Assembly: GCA_030593665.1 (NCBI GenBank)
Contig: JAUVGS010000134.1
Location: 1 to 6,264, forward strand
DNA from: Chitinivibrionales bacterium
GTDB taxonomy: Bacteria > Fibrobacterota > Chitinivibrionia > Chitinivibrionales > JANQEN01
Direction of reading: 5' to 3'
DNA: 6,264 bases
The translations under genes were made by a program, and so were the position numbers. Below the pieces are notes generated by a model, which was given only the letters and a program-made list of their open reading frames with translations, was not told where the DNA came from and did no database searches. Positions within the stretch are counted from its first letter, which is position 1. Each line of letters begins with the position of its first letter. Shown here in pieces: positions 1 through 6,264 of this stretch.

Positions 1-899
1 ATTTCTATATCACCTTCTGATTCTACAATAAAACCAGGCCGGACACTTCCATGTATAACTACATTCCCGGTATATTTGATATTTCCCACACTGAAATTGA
101 CATCACCGGGAATATTGAGCATCTCTCCGACACAAATCAAGCCACCGTCCATGCAGACGACACCTTCTTTACCAGCCGTCAAGTACTGGCCGTCATTTGA
201 GATGTTAGTATTTTTTCCGGCGGGGAGTTTTACATCATTCCCCATGTGAGATTTAATTTCTTCTCCCAGAACACTTCTTCCCGGTTTCCCTTCTTTGGGT
301 GGTATACGCTTGGCGAGAACCTGTCCATCTTTTATTACGACAAATGTTTTAATATCCCTGTAATCAGTCCTGCCGAACTCGTCAACTTTCGGTGCACTGT
401 CCGGATTTAAATCAACCTGTACTTCAATCTTCCCGTCAATGCCTTCTTCAGCAGGTATTCCTTCCGCAATTATAATTTCCGTATCATACGCTGCATCCGC
501 AATGAAATTTTTAATAGTATCTTCCTTTATACCATTCTTTATACCATGCCGCATTAATGAATAACGTATCATACGCTCGGTTGGTTTTATCCCAGCCACA
601 ATAGACTCGGAATCTATACTCATTGTTGCTTTGAGAGGGGTTACTACTTTGATAGAAACATACGAATCGAATTGTATATCATAAAATTCAAAAGGCGGGC
701 CAATTTTTTCAAAGTCACCTTGCGCGCGGTCGAATACACTACGGATTGCTTCAAGGTCATAATTGACCACAAGTGCAGTTTCCAGTACTCGTTCCAAAGC
801 ACCGATCTGGAGTTGACTTTTTTTCGTCTTGTCAACTTTTATATACACGCCATCTTTCCGCTCGTCAACCTCAAAAAATTGAGAGAGTGGGTTTCCCAT
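1..899 (-). CDS. FapA family (DUF342) protein, C-terminus cut by window edge
   Basis: The first 299 residues are visible and the frame is still open at position 1, so the C-terminal part is missing. Family hallmarks seen: a GIDGKIEV segment (residues 153-160), a DEFGRTDYRDI segment followed by DGQVLAKRIPPKEGKPG (173-207), and the start of a right-handed beta-helix with GNIKYTGNVVIHGSV (272-286) and further Gly/Val-spaced rungs to the edge. The N-terminal ~140 residues match the variable FapA N-domain. The family is cytoplasmic and poorly understood; in Vibrio, FapA influences polar flagellum assembly, but many members occur outside flagellar loci, so the role here is unproven. The ATG at 899 is chosen because an in-frame TAG sits at 939-941, no other standard start lies between, and a weak GGGA Shine-Dalgarno lies 8 nt upstream. 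It probably has its own promoter in the 181-bp spacer, though readthrough from the upstream operon is possible. Confidence 0.88.
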   Translation of the reverse strand, partial: MGNPLSQFFEVDERKDGVYIKVDKTKKSQLQIGALERVLETALVVNYDLEAIRSVFDRAQGDFEKIGPPFEFYDIQFDSYVSIKVVTPLKATMSIDSESIVAGIKPTERMIRYSLMRHGIKNGIKEDTIKNFIADAAYDTEIIIAEGIPAEEGIDGKIEVQVDLNPDSAPKVDEFGRTDYRDIKTFVVIKDGQVLAKRIPPKEGKPGRSVLGEEIKSHMGNDVKLPAGKNTNISNDGQYLTAGKEGVVCMDGGLICVGEMLNIPGDVNFSVGNIKYTGNVVIHGSVRPGFIVESEGDIE

Positions 900-1042
900 A
901 GTATGATTCCCAATAAAAAAGGTGTGGTGTTTACCAGCCTATTGGCGATTTTCTCGGTCTTTGATAATTTCAATCCTGTAATAAGGACAACTTTTTATAT
1001 AGAATGCCTTAACTATATCATTTTATGTATTAATGATACTTA

Positions 1043-1071
1043 ATTATACTATCGAAATATATCCAAAACAA
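1043..1071 (-). promoter_or_regulatory. Putative sigma70-type promoter for the FapA family gene
   Basis: On the minus strand a perfect TATAAT box (1048-1043) is preceded at exactly 17 bp by TTGTTT (1071-1066), which matches three of six bases of the -35 consensus. It lies just after the stop codon of the glycosyltransferase gene and points toward the FapA gene. Transcription would begin near 1036 and leave a leader of about 137 nt before the ATG at 899. The surrounding DNA is very AT-rich, so chance matches are possible. The rest of the spacer (900-1042) shows only a 3-bp GCC-AATA-GGC hairpin (946-937), a weak ribosome binding site and no recognisable riboswitch. Confidence 0.5.
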
Positions 1072-1080
1072 GAAAATTAA

Positions 1081-2151
1081 TTATATGGTACTAAAAAGTG
1101 ATTCTATGGCACGAGCACATTGTTGTGCCCCATCGGAATGGATCTGTACCGGTGTCTCTTTCCAGATAATTTCCTGTAATACCCTGCCCCATTTGAGAGC
1201 ATAAAAATCTCCTGGAGAAACGCTATAGCCGTGTCCCCATTCCCTCACGGCACTTTCAAGGAAAGGATGTTCAGCAAAATTATCTCGCGGAACATATAAC
1301 AATGGGATCCCATTGCAGAGGCAACCCGAATAAACACCATATCCTATTTTCGCTATCATCACATCAACCGAGGCAAAAAAATCCTGAAAGGGAAAATCAA
1401 CTTTATCAAATAGATGAAAATTAGAAGGTGAGCCCGGAAGAGGATAGTCTCCGAAAAATTCCCATTCACTGAACGTCTCAAGATATTTCCAGGGAATAGT
1501 ATCCATACCAAAATTCCCGGTATATATCAATCCTATCTTTTTCGACGGTTCTATACCATAGTGTGCTTTAATCTCTTTTTTCCTATTCGTACCTTTCGTT
1601 CCAACAACCGGAATATCTTCCCGTCTGTTAAAACAGTTCATGGCATTTGAAGGCAGTAGGGAAAGCAGGAGGTCGGTCATCTGATACTGCTCTCTGATCT
1701 GAACCAAATACGGTTCAAACTCCGGCATTTCCGACAGGTACGGCTTATAAATATCATACCACGAGAAATTGCTGACCGCGACAGACGGAATACCTGCTTC
1801 TTTTGCAACGGCACAAGGAAACGGTGCAATATCAGTAACGATACCACGTACCTTATGTTCACGACACCATGCCACTTCACTGTCAAGCAGCGTTTTATTT
1901 TTATCCGCAATCTTCATATAGGTTTGCAAAGTTTCTCTGATATTGACCGTAATACTATCCGACTGAATACAACCGCAATCAAATACCTCCTGGGTGTAAT
2001 TAAACGGTATGGCTAACTCTTCCTTGAAAAACTGCTCGGGCAGCATCGTCCTGACGGTTAGAGCCATTTTATCCGAAAAAAAATTGCAGATGGCACAGGA
2101 GCGGACACCATGGCCATAGCCATGTGAAGAGATGTAATAGAGAATATGCAT
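1081..2151 (-). CDS. Glycosyltransferase, ARA1 N-terminal-like (GT-B fold, MurG/GT1-like)
   Basis: A 356-residue soluble protein with no signal peptide or membrane segment. The N-terminus reads YYISSHGYGHGVR (5-17), the Gly/His-rich loop typical of GT-B enzymes and of the glycosyltransferase-like half of plant L-arabinokinase ARA1. The C-terminal half has AKIGYGVYSGCLCNGIP followed by PRDNFAEHPFLE (about 267-299), matching the donor-binding region of the same family. It probably transfers a sugar from a nucleotide donor at the cytoplasmic face of the membrane; donor and acceptor are unknown. No GHMP kinase domain is attached, unlike ARA1. The Glu usually found after the Ser in the GYG-x-x-SE motif is Gly here (SG, about 275-276), recalled from family patterns rather than aligned. 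The ATG sits 1 nt after the CDF stop codon, with AAAAGG (2163-2158) placed 6 nt upstream inside the end of the CDF gene, so translation is probably coupled. It is the last gene of the operon. Confidence 0.82.
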   Translation of the reverse strand: MHILYYISSHGYGHGVRSCAICNFFSDKMALTVRTMLPEQFFKEELAIPFNYTQEVFDCGCIQSDSITVNIRETLQTYMKIADKNKTLLDSEVAWCREHKVRGIVTDIAPFPCAVAKEAGIPSVAVSNFSWYDIYKPYLSEMPEFEPYLVQIREQYQMTDLLLSLLPSNAMNCFNRREDIPVVGTKGTNRKKEIKAHYGIEPSKKIGLIYTGNFGMDTIPWKYLETFSEWEFFGDYPLPGSPSNFHLFDKVDFPFQDFFASVDVMIAKIGYGVYSGCLCNGIPLLYVPRDNFAEHPFLESAVREWGHGYSVSPGDFYALKWGRVLQEIIWKETPVQIHSDGAQQCARAIESLFSTI

Positions 2152-2152
2152 T

Positions 2153-3076
2153 TTATGCCTTTTCGTAGGGTTCGATATGAATCACGGCATCTATAATTTG
2201 AGGGCCTTCCCGGAGGAGTTTCTTCTTTACTTCACCGGAAATATCGTGTGCCACTTTTATTGAAAATGAACTGTCTACCTGAATATGCAGGTCAATATAT
2301 ATACAAGCACCCACTCTTCTTGAACGGACTGCATGGACACCACGGACATCATCTATCTCTTTTACAAGCTTTACAACTTGCAAAATCCCTTCCCGTGACA
2401 AACCCCGATCAGTTAACTCTTCTAATGCGGGTTTGAGAATATCCCACGATACTTTTAAAATCAAAATGCTTACAACAAATGCACCGATATGGTCTATAAA
2501 TGCCCATTGAGGATACAATGCCGCAATTGCTGATGATACCAACGCAGGAATGGAACTGATTGCATCGGAACGGTGATGCCAGGCATTGGCAACAACGGCA
2601 GGTGAATTTGTTTTTTTGCCGACAACGATTGTCCACCGGTACAGAATTTCCTTGAGTATCATCGAAACAAGCGCACCGATGGAAGCAAATAATGCAGGCT
2701 GCCGCACATGCTGGTCACGAATAGTAACAAGCGCGTGATATCCTATACCCAGCGCACCTGATAGCAGCACCCCACCTATAAACAGTGTCACTATTGCCTC
2801 TATCCTCCGATGGCCGTATTGATGGTCGGCATCAGCAGGAGCAGTCCAGTATTTAACTCCCATAAGCAGTGCCACATCAGTTGACAGATCCGACAAACTA
2901 TGAACCGCATCAGCCACTATCGCCTGGCTGGCTCCCAAAATACCCACGACAAATTTTAAACCTGATAAAAAGAAATTGGTACACAAGCCGACAATAGTAA
3001 CCTTGCGAATTAACCTGACATCATCTTCAGTCGTCCGGCAGCATGACCCCTGAGTAACAAATTTATCCGCTGACAT
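2153..3076 (-). CDS. Cation diffusion facilitator (CDF) family metal transporter
   Basis: A 307-residue protein of normal CDF length: six predicted membrane helices (about 27-47, 50-73, 93-116, 128-147, 160-187, 191-214) and a cytoplasmic ferredoxin-like C-terminal domain (about 220-307). CDF proteins export Zn, Fe, Co, Cd or Mn in exchange for protons. The transport site can be read as H59-xxx-D63 in TM2 (HSLSDLSTD) and H167-xxx-D171 in TM5 (HHRSD), an HD-HD arrangement usually associated with zinc-type CDFs, whereas E. coli YiiP has DD-HD. The TM2-TM3 loop carries DADHQYGHRRIE (82-93), with H85 and H89 matching the YiiP loop site. In the C-domain H248, H264, H277, H300 and E302 (HIEP) fall where YiiP has its zinc ligands. 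A short N-terminal extension contains C12-C13. The start overlaps the preceding gene by 14 bp and has a strong AAGGAAG ribosome site (3088-3082), 5 nt before the ATG. The exact metal is not determinable here. Confidence 0.93.
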   Translation of the reverse strand: MSADKFVTQGSCCRTTEDDVRLIRKVTIVGLCTNFFLSGLKFVVGILGASQAIVADAVHSLSDLSTDVALLMGVKYWTAPADADHQYGHRRIEAIVTLFIGGVLLSGALGIGYHALVTIRDQHVRQPALFASIGALVSMILKEILYRWTIVVGKKTNSPAVVANAWHHRSDAISSIPALVSSAIAALYPQWAFIDHIGAFVVSILILKVSWDILKPALEELTDRGLSREGILQVVKLVKEIDDVRGVHAVRSRRVGACIYIDLHIQVDSSFSIKVAHDISGEVKKKLLREGPQIIDAVIHIEPYEKA

Positions 3077-3803
3077 TCTTACTTCCTTTATTTGCCATTG
3101 TCTTCCAAATCAGCAATCCCATACTGCCGATAATAAACGCTTCGCCAACACTGAAACTAAACCAGTTAAACCGAGTGGGTATATATTCAGCCAGTACCTT
3201 TAAAAACCGTTCGTTTATATTTATTGCAGAGATTTCTGTAAGGAACCCTTTACGAATAATGAGTACACTATAGTCCCGGATAAAGGTACAGAATATGACA
3301 AACGCTCCAAAAAGAAGTAACGCCCACTCAGTTTTCTTCATAATTATTGTATACCCTTTCTCTTGAAAGAAAACTATACATCCTGCAAGGGCAATCATTG
3401 TCAGGGAACATATAACAGGGGCAAGTACAGGCCCCACCCATGCAACGGGAATGAGAAAGAGAATATCCCATGTCAAGAGTGACTCCGGCCAGTTCACCAT
3501 AAGTTTGAGTCCGACATAATAGAAAATATCCCACACGCCGAAGGTATAAATAAAATAGGCAAACCATTGCAGATAATTATTTCCTGCGAGAACTGCCACA
3601 CAGACAAGCATGACAAGAGTGGTACTTTCGCGTACCAGTTCAATCAAAAGGATCGTTACGGGAATAGTACTGAGCGGAAAAGAGAATCCCTCGGGATAAT
3701 AAAGCTTTCGAAGGTAGACAACCACGACAGCTTCTAAAAACCCCATGGCTATGCTGAAAACACCTACCGTGATAAAGGTATTACACGCACTTCGCTTTTC
3801 CAC
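3063..3803 (-). CDS. Multi-pass membrane protein of unknown function
   Basis: I do not recognise this 246-residue protein. It has roughly six to seven hydrophobic segments (about 8-30, 44-72, 77-102, 112-145 as one or two, 158-176, 214-234) and short polar loops. Several charged or aromatic residues lie in or at the edge of these segments: E24 in the first (GFLEAVVVVY), E55-R58-E59 in the second (IELVREST), W91-D92 (FGVWDIFYYVG), W105-P106 and W112-D113. A YYPEGFSFPLS stretch (35-45) forms the first loop. There is no cleavable-looking signal peptide, no His pairs suggestive of haem, and no Cys motif. The start is GTG at 3803, supported by GGAGG 7 nt upstream. The gene begins 13 nt after the RND stop and overlaps the CDF gene by 14 bp, so it is co-expressed with both; an accessory role in export is possible but not shown. 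Confidence 0.85.
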   Translation of the reverse strand: MEKRSACNTFITVGVFSIAMGFLEAVVVVYLRKLYYPEGFSFPLSTIPVTILLIELVRESTTLVMLVCVAVLAGNNYLQWFAYFIYTFGVWDIFYYVGLKLMVNWPESLLTWDILFLIPVAWVGPVLAPVICSLTMIALAGCIVFFQEKGYTIIMKKTEWALLLFGAFVIFCTFIRDYSVLIIRKGFLTEISAININERFLKVLAEYIPTRFNWFSFSVGEAFIIGSMGLLIWKTMANKGSKNVSG

Positions 3804-3810
3804 AGCACAG

Positions 3811-3815
3811 CCTCC
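3811..3815 (-). promoter_or_regulatory. Ribosome binding site that fixes a GTG start
   Basis: The minus strand reads GGAGG at 3815-3811, followed by 7 nt and then GTG at 3803-3801. This is the best-spaced start in frame with the membrane protein. Another GTG two bases upstream of it (3808-3806) and the ATG-ATG that overlaps the RND stop (near 3820) are out of frame. The site lies in the 13-nt gap after the RND stop TGA (3819-3817), typical of coupled translation. Confidence 0.75.
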
Positions 3816-3816
3816 A

Positions 3817-6264
3817 TCATTGAGGTCGCTCTACTTTCTTCGGCGCGGTTAACACATACAATGCCGGTATTATAAAAAAGGTAAGTAAGGTAGAAACTAA
3901 AATACCTCCGATTGCGGTAATGGCAAACGGTGCGCGAAACTTACCACCCGCGCCCAGTGCCAATGCCATGGGAAGCATTGATATAATAATAGCAAGATTT
4001 GACATGATAATAGCTTTTAATTTCGTACCTGCCGCTTTTACAATAGCATCAATCGCAGACATACCAAACAGTTTTCTCTGCTGCCGGGCATAATCAATAA
4101 GTAATATCGCATTGTTAACAACAATACCGACAAGCATAACAACAGAGAGCAATGAAATCATTGAAAAAGAATTACCCGTTAGAAATAGAGCCCAGACAAC
4201 ACCCACCAGGCCAAGGGGTAAGGTAAGCCAGATAACAAACGCCATTGATAACGATTCAAGCAACGCCACTAAAAGCATATAGGTTAAAGCCACTGCAAGT
4301 CCGCCTGCGATAGCCAGTTCTCCAAAAGACTCTTCCATCATCTCCTGGTCACCGCCAAACCCAATTTTATAACCGGGTTTCACGTCTAATTCTTTAATAC
4401 GTTTACTGATCTCCTGCACCTTGGCACCGCTGGTACCATCGGTAACATTCGCCAGCACCTTTACCATACGCTGACGATTCTTCCTCGTTATCGAAGATGC
4501 ACCACCTTCATACACGACATTGGCAATTGCCTTTACCGGTACGGGCCCCTTCTGGGTCATGATCTGAAGATTTTCGATCTTTTCAGCGGTATTCCTGTCT
4601 TTTGGGGCAAGCTGGACCCGAATCGGATACTCCTCACCCTTTTCACGATACACGCCTTCATCATACCCGGACAGGATAAAACGCATAATGCCACCAAGCA
4701 TCTGTACCGTTGTAGCGGCAGCGATATTGGGACTTAATCCATAATGTTCAAGACGATCGCGGTCAGGTATAATTTTTATTTCCGGCTTTGCACCTTTCCA
4801 TGAGGTATTAAAATCAGTCAATCCGGGAACATCTTTGACAATCCGCATTACCGAATCAGCAAGCGCAAGTATTTCATCCATGTCATCACCCGTCACCTCA
4901 ACGACAACGTCTGCTTCAGACGGACCGCCCATATTAGAGGCTTCCTTCACAACAATGACCGCATCAGGCAGATCTGCCAGCATCGGGCGTATTTCCTGCA
5001 CAATGTCAGCAGTACTCTTTTCCCGCTCTTCTGCATCAACCATCTGTAGTGTTACTTTACCGATGTTCACCCCCGCATTTAAATCAGAACCACCTAAACT
5101 CGATGCTATAGTATTAACCTCTTGTATCTTTCTTACCCGCGCTTCGATAGTGTTAACTGTTTTATCAGTAACCGAAAGTGGTGTACCGGGCGGCAGTTCA
5201 ACATCTATATCAATGTACCCCTGATCCGTTTGGGGCATAAATTCCGATCCTATTTGCGGTGCAATAAATTTCATTGTACCAACGAGCAACAAAAAAATGC
5301 TGATTAACATCACCGCAATAGCACTTTTCTTATGAAGCAATCCATGCAATACTTTTTCATATACGATATCGAGGGTATTCATGAATCGATCAATTATGTT
5401 TTGACCACCCTTTTCGACTTTCCGCGCTTTAAGCATACGGGACGCCATGAGCGGCGTTAAAGTGAACGAGAGAAAAAGCGAAGCTATTGTAGCAAAAACA
5501 ATGGTTAAACCAAGTTCTTTGAAAATACTTCCCGTGATACCACTGGTTGTCGCAATGGGAATAAACACTGCCAGGTTGGTCATCGTTGACGCTAAAACAG
5601 CCATCATGATTTCCGTTGATCCGGTACGAGCAGCTTCATGAACAGGCATACCGGTATTTCTGTGACGAACAATATTCTCTATAACAATAATAGCATTAGT
5701 TACGAGTATACCGACCGATATGCTCAGGGCCATCAGGGTAACCATGTTCAGGGAAAAACCCATTGCCTTCATCCCGGCCAGCGCCATTATCAGGGACACC
5801 GGCATGGTGATCGCAGCGATAATCATCAGCTTCCAGTCAAAGAGGAATAGCAGAAGAATTAGTGCAGTCAGTGCGATACCCATGAGGATATTACCATAGG
5901 TATCCTCCACCGTGTCACGAATAAACCCGGAGCGGTCCTCTGCAATATTAATGACATATCCCTGTGGCAATTCTTTGTTCAGCCTGTCAATTTCCTTTAG
6001 AATCCGATCGGCGACCTGTACGGTATTTGCATCAGGCCGGCGGGTAATAGCCAGTTGCACTGCTTCCCGCCGGTTAAAACGCGCGCGCTCCCGAACTTCT
6101 TTATACGCATCCTTTATATCGGCAATATCCTTCAATTTTACCGTATACTGGATCGGATCCTTCCCCATTTTCATAACGGGAATTCTGAGATTGGCAATCT
6201 CATCGACACTGATAAATTCACCCTGTACCCTGACCGTATATTCTCTGTTTACTCCCGTGACATA
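3817..6264 (-). CDS. RND efflux transporter permease (HAE1/AcrB-MdtB type), N-terminus cut by window edge
   Basis: The reading frame is open to the window edge, giving 815 visible residues; an internal ATG at 6174 is not the true start, since the 30 codons upstream (YVTGVNREYTVRVQGEF...) continue the family pattern. Full AcrB-type proteins are about 1,030 residues, so roughly 210 residues (TM1 and part of the first porter region) are missing. The inner-membrane pump drives tripartite drug/solute efflux with a fusion protein and TolC-type channel. Visible: end of porter domain 1, TM2-TM6 (about 126-273), TM7 (314-335), the second periplasmic domain with GSEFMPQTDQGYIDIDVELPPGT (as QTDQGY and ELPPGT, about 339-361), then TM8-TM12 (647-805). 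Oddity: TM4 reads GILVTNAIIVIEN, with T189-N190 where AcrB has D407-D408, and TM10 reads GIVVNNAILLID, with N717 where AcrB has K940. TM11 has K748 and S755 at the R971 and T978 positions. A fusion-protein gene probably lies upstream, outside the window. Confidence 0.95.
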   Translation of the reverse strand, partial: YVTGVNREYTVRVQGEFISVDEIANLRIPVMKMGKDPIQYTVKLKDIADIKDAYKEVRERARFNRREAVQLAITRRPDANTVQVADRILKEIDRLNKELPQGYVINIAEDRSGFIRDTVEDTYGNILMGIALTALILLLFLFDWKLMIIAAITMPVSLIMALAGMKAMGFSLNMVTLMALSISVGILVTNAIIVIENIVRHRNTGMPVHEAARTGSTEIMMAVLASTMTNLAVFIPIATTSGITGSIFKELGLTIVFATIASLFLSFTLTPLMASRMLKARKVEKGGQNIIDRFMNTLDIVYEKVLHGLLHKKSAIAVMLISIFLLLVGTMKFIAPQIGSEFMPQTDQGYIDIDVELPPGTPLSVTDKTVNTIEARVRKIQEVNTIASSLGGSDLNAGVNIGKVTLQMVDAEEREKSTADIVQEIRPMLADLPDAVIVVKEASNMGGPSEADVVVEVTGDDMDEILALADSVMRIVKDVPGLTDFNTSWKGAKPEIKIIPDRDRLEHYGLSPNIAAATTVQMLGGIMRFILSGYDEGVYREKGEEYPIRVQLAPKDRNTAEKIENLQIMTQKGPVPVKAIANVVYEGGASSITRKNRQRMVKVLANVTDGTSGAKVQEISKRIKELDVKPGYKIGFGGDQEMMEESFGELAIAGGLAVALTYMLLVALLESLSMAFVIWLTLPLGLVGVVWALFLTGNSFSMISLLSVVMLVGIVVNNAILLIDYARQQRKLFGMSAIDAIVKAAGTKLKAIIMSNLAIIISMLPMALALGAGGKFRAPFAITAIGGILVSTLLTFFIIPALYVLTAPKKVERPQ

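Noticed and set aside
936..947. Small hairpin GCC-AATA-GGC in the FapA leader as a riboswitch element
   Set aside because: Only three base pairs, with no extension on either side and no match that I recognise to known riboswitch cores such as GEMM.
974..988. TCCT-TATTAC-AGGA hairpin in the FapA leader
   Set aside because: A 4-bp stem (5 with a G-U pair) in AT-rich DNA is expected by chance and would bury the GGA rather than present it in a loop.
672..1043. Open frame of 123 codons on the plus strand
   Set aside because: It runs antisense through the start of the FapA gene and the AT-rich spacer, has no convincing ribosome site, and its product resembles no family; the minus-strand frame carries clear family motifs.
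1108..1131. GGCAC...GTGCC and GCACA-TTGT-TGTGC inverted repeats near the end of the glycosyltransferase gene
   Set aside because: Stems are only 5 bp, lie inside the coding region and have no following T-tract on the minus strand, so this is not a credible terminator.
4835..5224. Open frame of 129 codons on the plus strand, rich in Ser and Thr
   Set aside because: It lies entirely antisense to well-conserved RND porter-domain sequence; the Ser-rich composition is a typical antisense shadow.
3817..6174. Taking the ATG at 6174 as the start of the RND gene
   Set aside because: The frame stays open for 30 more codons to the window edge and those residues (EYTVRVQGEF, SVDEIANL) match the conserved porter region, so the gene is simply truncated by the window.
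1..6264. Mobile elements, CRISPR arrays, tRNA or rRNA genes, toxin-antitoxin pairs
   Set aside because: No transposase, integrase, terminal repeats, regularly spaced repeats or tRNA-like segments were seen on either strand by reading.

Overview
The window carries five protein-coding genes, all read from the minus strand, so transcription runs from high to low coordinates. Both ends cut through a gene. No RNA genes, insertion sequences, CRISPR arrays, phage genes or long repeats were seen. The base composition is moderately AT-rich. The RND efflux pump indicates a Gram-negative (diderm) bacterium. The mix of genes (FapA/DUF342 protein, ARA1-like glycosyltransferase, CDF transporter) would fit an environmental lineage such as Planctomycetota (anammox type), Nitrospirota or Desulfobacterota. 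That is a guess from gene style, not a demonstrated placement.

Positions 6264 to 1081 hold a tight four-gene block, almost certainly one operon. In order of transcription: (1) the C-terminal ~80% of an RND inner-membrane efflux transporter of the HAE1/AcrB-MdtB type (3817-6264, start lies outside the window); (2) an unrecognised ~246-residue multi-pass membrane protein starting with GTG (3063-3803, 13 nt after the RND stop); (3) a cation diffusion facilitator metal exporter (2153-3076, overlapping gene 2 by 14 bp); (4) a glycosyltransferase of the type found at the N-terminus of plant L-arabinokinase (1081-2151, 1 nt after the CDF stop). Three of the four are membrane transport or membrane proteins, so the operon looks like an envelope or export module. 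The substrates and any shared purpose cannot be read from sequence.

Positions 1080 to 900 are a 181-bp AT-rich spacer with no convincing terminator but a good sigma70-like promoter just after the glycosyltransferase stop. It should drive a FapA/DUF342 family protein (1-899) whose C-terminus lies beyond the window edge.

The most notable observation concerns the RND transporter. At the positions where AcrB has its essential proton-relay residues (the Asp-Asp pair in TM4 and the Lys in TM10), this protein has Thr-Asn and Asn. Otherwise the genes belong to known families, and I do not see clear evidence of a wholly new system.
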